Part shown: positions 51,486 through 55,573 of the stretch, in pieces | How the letters are laid out: each line of letters starts with the position of its first letter | Position numbering within the stretch: position 1 is the first letter of the stretch | Origin: Enhydrobacter aerosaccus | GTDB lineage: Bacteria; Pseudomonadota; Alphaproteobacteria; Reyranellales; Reyranellaceae | DNA: 55,573 nt | Assembly (NCBI GenBank): GCA_903832005.1 | Contig: CAIKZO010000106.1 | Coordinates: 1 to 55,573 of the forward strand | Direction of reading: 5' to 3' | The notes under the pieces: generated by a model | Database searches by the model: none | What the model saw: the letters and a program-made list of their open reading frames with translations, nothing else | Told to the model about the DNA's origin: nothing | Position numbers and translations under genes: made by a program

Positions 51486-52742
51486 GTGAGCGTCACGCTC
51501 AATATCCTCGAAGTCGGTGCGCGCGGCGACGGCGTCGCCGAAGAGGGCGGACAGCGCTTCTTCGTGCCCTTCACCTTGCCGGGCGAGATCGTCGAGGCCG
51601 AGCCGCGCGACGAGCGTGGCGAGGGCATTGCGGCCGACCTTCTCGAGGTCCTGGCGCCGTCGCGCCATCGAGAGCCGCCGCCGTGTGCGCATTTCGGCAC
51701 CTGCGGAGGCTGCGCGTTGCAGCATTGGCGCAGCGATGCTTATGGCGCCTGGAAAGTGTCGTTGATCGAGAGAGCGCTGAAGCAGCGCAGTGTGCAGGCG
51801 CCTGCGTTCGAGAAGATGCTGGCCGGCGCACCGGCCGAACGTCGCCGTGTAGACTTCGTGCTGCGCCGGCAGGGCAAACGGGTGCTGGCGGGCTTCCACG
51901 AGCGGGCGAGTGCAAAGGTCGTCGATGTGGGGACCTGCGTGATCGCGCGACCTGCGCTTGTCGCCTTGCTGACGCAGCTGCGATCGGCCCTGGCTAGTAT
52001 TTTGCCGGACGGTGGCGCGGCCGATGCCGTCGCCAATGAGACCGACAGTGGCCTCGACGTCCTGATCCGGCCGCACAAGCGCGTCGATCTTTCGCTCGAG
52101 CGTCGACAGCTTCTCGTCGACCTGGCGGAAAAAGCGAATCTGGCGCGGCTGAGCTGGGGCGATCGTGCCAATTGCGAGCCGATCGTGACACGCCGTGCGC
52201 CACAGCTGATCCTGGGCGAGATCGTTCTCGACGTGCCGCCGGCGGCCTTCCTGCAGGCGACCAAGCGCGCCGAGCAGACGATGCGCGCGGCAGTGACGGC
52301 CTGGGCCGGCGATGCACAGAGGATAGCGGATCTCTTCGCCGGCGTGGGATCGTTGACGCTCGGCCGGCCGGGCAAGCTCGCTCTTTTCGAGGGCGACAAG
52401 GCCGCGGTCGCGGCGGCCGATGCGGCAGCACGCAAGCTGGGCGGCAATCGCGTGACCGTCGAGCGGCGCGACCTGTTCCGCAATCCGCTGCTGGCAGGCG
52501 ACCTCAAGGCCTTCGACGCGATCGTGCTCGATCCGCCGCGTGCCGGAGCCGCCGCGCAAGTGGCGGAGCTTGCGACGTCGAGCGTGAAGAAGATCGTCTA
52601 CGCCTCCTGCGATCCCGGCAGCTTCGCCCGCGACGCGCGCGTGCTGCAGGACGGCGGATACCGGTTGGAGAAACTGATGCCGATCGATCAGTTCCTCTGG
52701 TCCTCGCATGTCGAGTTGATCGCGCTGTTCACCCGCCGGTAG
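51486..52742 (+). CDS. RumA/TrmA-type RNA (uracil-5) methyltransferase
   Basis: A 418-residue SAM-dependent methyltransferase with a TRAM-like N-terminal domain and [4Fe-4S] Cys at CAHFGTCGGC (67, 73, 76), plus one near DVGTCVIA. The SAM-binding motif is IADLFAGVGSLTL; the catalytic loop is IVLDPPRAG and YASCDPGSFARD (nucleophile Cys). It methylates U in rRNA or tRNA. The GTG at 51486 is used. A strong hairpin follows the stop. Confidence 0.9.
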   Translation: MSVTLNILEVGARGDGVAEEGGQRFFVPFTLPGEIVEAEPRDERGEGIAADLLEVLAPSRHREPPPCAHFGTCGGCALQHWRSDAYGAWKVSLIERALKQRSVQAPAFEKMLAGAPAERRRVDFVLRRQGKRVLAGFHERASAKVVDVGTCVIARPALVALLTQLRSALASILPDGGAADAVANETDSGLDVLIRPHKRVDLSLERRQLLVDLAEKANLARLSWGDRANCEPIVTRRAPQLILGEIVLDVPPAAFLQATKRAEQTMRAAVTAWAGDAQRIADLFAGVGSLTLGRPGKLALFEGDKAAVAAADAAARKLGGNRVTVERRDLFRNPLLAGDLKAFDAIVLDPPRAGAAAQVAELATSSVKKIVYASCDPGSFARDARVLQDGGYRLEKLMPIDQFLWSSHVELIALFTRR

Positions 52743-52744
52743 AA

Positions 52745-52774
52745 CCGGCGCGAAGCGTGGGGGCTTCGCGCCGG
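52745..52774 (+). terminator. 12-bp perfect hairpin after the RNA methyltransferase gene
   Basis: CCGGCGCGAAGC (52745-52756) pairs exactly with GCTTCGCGCCGG (52763-52774) around a GTGGGG loop. There is no T-run, so it may be a 3'-end stabiliser or a factor-dependent terminator. Confidence 0.6.
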
Positions 52775-52920
52775 CCGCCGTAGGACGACAAAGCCCTGGC
52801 TCACGCGATGAGTTCGCAGAGTCGAGTCAGCAGGAGCACGGCACACGGTCGCCTGGTCCTCGAGGCGAGCGAGGATATTCGCGCCTCTTCGTCTATCTCC
52901 TCGGCAACTACCTTCATCGC

Positions 52921-53343
52921 ATGGACACGGAACGGCGACGGACCTTTCACGGCGATCCGGATCTTACCTATGTGGCGGAAATCGTCGGCCTCGCGGGTGT
53001 GGAATCCAGCATGCGCGATAAGGGGTTCAGGGACAGGCATCGTGCGTTCGATACAGTCGTCGGCATCGACGCACAGCGCGGCGTGAATGCGACGTCGATC
53101 GCCAACGCGTCGGGAATTCCGCGCGAGGCCGTCCGCCGCAAGCTGAAGATCCTCCTGCAGAGCGGCTACATCATCCGAAAGGGACGCGCCCACTATGTCC
53201 TGAAGCCGGGCTCGATCCAGTTGGCCGAGCGGCAGGCCGCCTACCTGCAGGGCTTCAAGGAAACCGTTCTGTTGATGAACGAGCTCCTGGGCGAGGGAGT
53301 CGTTCGCTGGGAGTCGCCGGGCCGCACGCCCTCGCGGCGCTGA
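52921..53343 (+). CDS. Winged-helix/HTH-type putative regulator
   Basis: A 140-residue protein with a helix-turn-helix stretch: NATSIANASGIPREAVRRKL, then LLQSGYIIRKGRAHYVL (wing). Upstream helices (LTYVAEIVGLAGVESSMRDK) would form a dimerisation part. The ATG at 52921 is the only start in the frame, but it lacks a clear ribosome site. The same frame reads RLFVYLLGNYLHRM immediately before it with no stop, so the true protein may begin earlier through a disrupted start or frameshift. Ligand and targets are unknown. Confidence 0.6.
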   Translation: MDTERRRTFHGDPDLTYVAEIVGLAGVESSMRDKGFRDRHRAFDTVVGIDAQRGVNATSIANASGIPREAVRRKLKILLQSGYIIRKGRAHYVLKPGSIQLAERQAAYLQGFKETVLLMNELLGEGVVRWESPGRTPSRR

Positions 53344-53370
53344 CGCCCGTCGAAGTTTCTGGCGCCGTCA

Positions 53371-55116
53371 TCAGAAAGTTACGCCGCCCCGGATCGTTCC
53401 AGAGAAGACGTCGAGGCCGGTGACGCCGATCGAATCGTAACTTCCCTGGAGGCGGAGGTAGTAGCCGTTGGTGAAGCGCGCGTTGATGCCGGCGCCAACC
53501 TGGCCGGAGCCAAGCGTGCCCGGACGGAGCACCACCGACTGGCCTTGCAGGATCGTCGAATTCGACGAGGCAAAGTTGAGGTTTGCGTTGGCGAGCACGA
53601 ACGGCTCCACCACCCAGCTATTGTCGGGCGCGGTGAACGAGTAGCCCACCTCGGGACCGGCACCGATCCGACCATAAGTGACCGTCTGACCGGTGACGGC
53701 GTTGCCCAGCGAGTCGGTGTAGCCGTTTTGCGATTCGCTTCCATAGGTCGCCGCAAGCGTCGGCTTCACCCGCCAGGGGCCGAACTGCCAGTTGCCGAAC
53801 AATGAGCCGCCGACCATCACGCGGAGCGCGGTGAAGTTCGAGCTGTCGCCGGCCGTTGGCGTGCCGGCATAAGCGATCTGTGTCAGGCCCACGAAGGCAG
53901 AGGCATAGACGTGGTCGGCGAGATGGAAGCCGACGTACGGCATGACGGTGATGCCGGTTGATCCCAGGGTCGCACCGAAGGAGCCGAACTTTGTGTAGAA
54001 GCTCTCGAGCCCGACGCTCATGCCGACCGCGATCCAGGGGGTGACCTTGTAGTCCATGCCCACGGCACCAACGAGCCCGAACGAATTCGACTGCGCGAGG
54101 TTGTCATAGGCGCCAATCGCACGGCCTTCGAGCCAGACATTCCACTTCTTGCCGAGTGCCGTGACGGGATTGTACGGATTCGCCTGGGCGAGTTCGCCGT
54201 CGTCCTGGCACATCTCCGCGATGTCGCTCGAATGGATCGAGAGCGTGGGTGGTGCGGATGACGGGGCTATCGCGTCGCCGGTTGGGCCGTCATAGACCCG
54301 CTGCTCGGTCGGCACTATGCCCGCAAGCGAGACGCGGTCGGGACGCGCGATGCTGGCGCTGACCTTTGCCATCAGCAGCGCTTGCTTCACCTCGGCAAGC
54401 TTGCGCTGCGCATCCAGATCGAGCGGCTTCTCCTGCTGCTCCTCCAGCAGCTCGGATTGCTCGTCCTGCAGTGCCTTCACTCTGCGGGCAGCGGTCAACG
54501 CCTGCAGCCGCTCCGTCGGACGCGTCGGCCGTTGTGGCTTCGCCTGCAACTGCATCGTGGCCTGCTGGCCCGCCGGCTGGAGCCGTTCCTCGGGCGCCTG
54601 GGCGGTGTTGCCGCCACCGCTTCCGCCGAGAAGGTCGAAGCTGCCCTGCACGCCATTGGAGACCCAGGTGCTGTAGTTTTGCAGCACCTGCGTGCCGTTG
54701 CTTACCGCCGCGGACGCATTGTTGATCGTCTGCTGGGGACTGGTGCTGCCGCTCGAGATGGAGCCCGCCACGCAGGTGATGGAGATTTGGGAGCTCGACC
54801 CGTTGGCACTGGTCGCGAAGAAGACGATGCCGGCGCTGGGCGCCGTGTAACTGACGCTCTGGCCTTGAGTCAGCGTGGCGCTGATTGGCGATGTGAAGAT
54901 GAGGTTGTTCGCGTTGTTCGCAACGGTGACGGTATAGGTGACGGTATCGCCGGCAACGAAGTCGCCCGCGACGCTGTTGCCGCCGGTCAGGTTCCGGCTT
55001 CCGCCATTGATTTCCGCGCACGTCCCGATATCGGCATAGGCGTTCGACGACAGCCCGCTCATGGCCAATGCGGCCACTACAGCCGCGATTGACGCTCTGT
55101 TCACGCAACGCAACAT
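53371..55116 (-). CDS. Autotransporter-type outer-membrane beta-barrel protein
   Basis: A 581-residue protein. Signal peptide (MLRCVNRASIAAVVAALAMS, cleaved near NAYADI), then a Ser/Gly/Thr-rich passenger (about 30-170), a charged helical stretch with coiled-coil character (about 195-265: ALTAARRVKALQDEQSELLE), and a C-terminal barrel of about 260 residues with alternating strands ending in ...GTIRGGVTF. The terminal Phe is the normal outer-membrane signal. The start ATG at 55116 follows AGAAGGA. The passenger is short, with no recognised enzyme domain, so it may act in adhesion or surface shielding. Confidence 0.85.
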   Translation of the reverse strand: MLRCVNRASIAAVVAALAMSGLSSNAYADIGTCAEINGGSRNLTGGNSVAGDFVAGDTVTYTVTVANNANNLIFTSPISATLTQGQSVSYTAPSAGIVFFATSANGSSSQISITCVAGSISSGSTSPQQTINNASAAVSNGTQVLQNYSTWVSNGVQGSFDLLGGSGGGNTAQAPEERLQPAGQQATMQLQAKPQRPTRPTERLQALTAARRVKALQDEQSELLEEQQEKPLDLDAQRKLAEVKQALLMAKVSASIARPDRVSLAGIVPTEQRVYDGPTGDAIAPSSAPPTLSIHSSDIAEMCQDDGELAQANPYNPVTALGKKWNVWLEGRAIGAYDNLAQSNSFGLVGAVGMDYKVTPWIAVGMSVGLESFYTKFGSFGATLGSTGITVMPYVGFHLADHVYASAFVGLTQIAYAGTPTAGDSSNFTALRVMVGGSLFGNWQFGPWRVKPTLAATYGSESQNGYTDSLGNAVTGQTVTYGRIGAGPEVGYSFTAPDNSWVVEPFVLANANLNFASSNSTILQGQSVVLRPGTLGSGQVGAGINARFTNGYYLRLQGSYDSIGVTGLDVFSGTIRGGVTF

Positions 55117-55279
55117 AGTCCTTCTCTCCCCCTCAGCACACGCACTTTGATGGCTGCGAGACATGTGGCGCAACGAGAAAAACAGCACGCGTGCGCATAT
55201 GAGGAGCCGCCGTGATAGGCTGGGGGACTGTGGGCGCGCGCAACATTGACGAGCCCCGAAGGACGGAGAGAAACGGAAG

Positions 55280-55573
55280 ATGACTGACTCTAAGATGTTC
55301 GATCTTACCGGCAAGGTCGCCGTGGTTACCGGTGGCAGCCGCGGCATCGGCCGCTCGATCTGCGAGCAAATGGCCGCGCACGGCGCGAAGGTCGTGGTCT
55401 CCAGCCGCAAGCTGCCGGCCTGCGAGGAAGTCGTGAAAAGCATCAAAGAGAAGGGAGGGGAGGCCACTGCGGTCGCGGCCAGCATCTCCGACAAGGCCCA
55501 GCTCGAGAACCTTGTTGCCGAGGCGCGCAAGGCCTACGGCCGCATCGACATCATGGTCTGCAACGCCGCGTCC
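55280..55573 (+). CDS. Short-chain dehydrogenase/reductase, 5' part only
   Basis: The first 98 codons are in the window; the gene continues beyond it. It starts MTDSKMFDLTGKVAVVTGGS, with the cofactor motif TGGSRGIGRSI (Rossmann TGxxxGxG) and VVVSSRKLPA. The NAG-like motif (VCNAAS) lies at the end. NAD(P)-dependent, with an unknown substrate. GGAGAGAAACGGAAG precedes the ATG. It is divergent from the autotransporter gene, with 163 bases between. Confidence 0.9.
   Translation, partial: MTDSKMFDLTGKVAVVTGGSRGIGRSICEQMAAHGAKVVVSSRKLPACEEVVKSIKEKGGEATAVAASISDKAQLENLVAEARKAYGRIDIMVCNAAS

Noticed and set aside
1..55573. tRNA, rRNA, CRISPR array, insertion sequence or attachment site
   Set aside because: None seen while reading both strands. 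No repeat-spacer pattern, transposase-like protein or integrase is present. A covariance-model scan would be needed for a firm negative on small RNA genes.

Overview
The window reads as the chromosome of a high-GC alphaproteobacterium with a free-living, nutritionally versatile soil or water lifestyle. The signs are dense ATGA/GTGA start-stop overlaps, frequent GTG and TTG starts, many Bug/TctC-type solute receptors, amidases, GMC oxidoreductases and acyl-CoA synthetases, and Flp pilins. A Reyranella-like (Rhodospirillales/Hyphomicrobiales) host would fit, but no rRNA or marker gene here settles it. I saw no tRNA, rRNA, CRISPR array, intact insertion sequence or phage module.

Layout. (1) 1-4.1 kb is sparse accessory DNA: a frameshifted exported protein, an unknown helical protein, a ribbon-helix-helix regulator whose start codon lies inside a perfect inverted repeat, two small proteins, a remnant with a HEPN-type motif, and two tandemly duplicated Flp pilin genes with duplicated upstream elements and terminators. 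(2) 4.1-12.2 kb holds a plus-strand Baeyer-Villiger monooxygenase and GMC oxidoreductase pair, convergent with a minus-strand set (frameshifted GMC oxidoreductase, NHL propeller, 2-hydroxyacid dehydrogenase, Bug receptor). A TGATATCA repeat array lies between them. (3) 12.2-13.5 kb has three small coupled genes (NTF2-like, DUF3859-like, exported 80-mer). (4) 13.5-21.2 kb is an eight-gene minus-strand operon: hydroxyisobutyrate-type dehydrogenase, amidohydrolase, Bug receptor with an amber codon, a four-gene ABC importer, and a MetE-like protein. (5) 21.2-30 kb carries a phospholipase D-like lipoprotein, an amidase-cutA pair, a lower-GC membrane protein, and a glutamine-synthetase-like gene coupled to a Rieske oxygenase. 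(6) 30-37.1 kb has a hydrolase, Fe-S uracil-DNA-glycosylase-like, alcohol dehydrogenase and GST run, then a NEW3-domain protein with an ABC exporter. (7) 37.1-42.7 kb holds a FAH-family, amidase and RluA operon, a DapA-like aldolase, and a MurA whose active-site Cys is replaced by Asp. (8) 42.7-43.9 kb is the most interesting part: a near-consensus sigma-70 promoter, a leaderless 16-codon ORF with consecutive Trp-Tyr-Phe codons, and a terminator that competes with an antiterminator, all upstream of two tandem GNAT acetyltransferases. (9) 43.9-55.6 kb has a GST, a cupin, two acyl-CoA synthetases, a P450, PP2C phosphatase, asparaginase and RNA methyltransferase run, an HTH protein, an autotransporter-type barrel, and the start of an SDR gene cut by the window end.

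The common theme is uptake and oxidative or hydrolytic breakdown of amides, N-containing compounds and carbonyls. Three genes carry clear frame disruptions (130-512, 10471-12164, 17855-18817). These could be decaying genes or assembly errors, so raw reads decide how far the pseudogene calls can be trusted.
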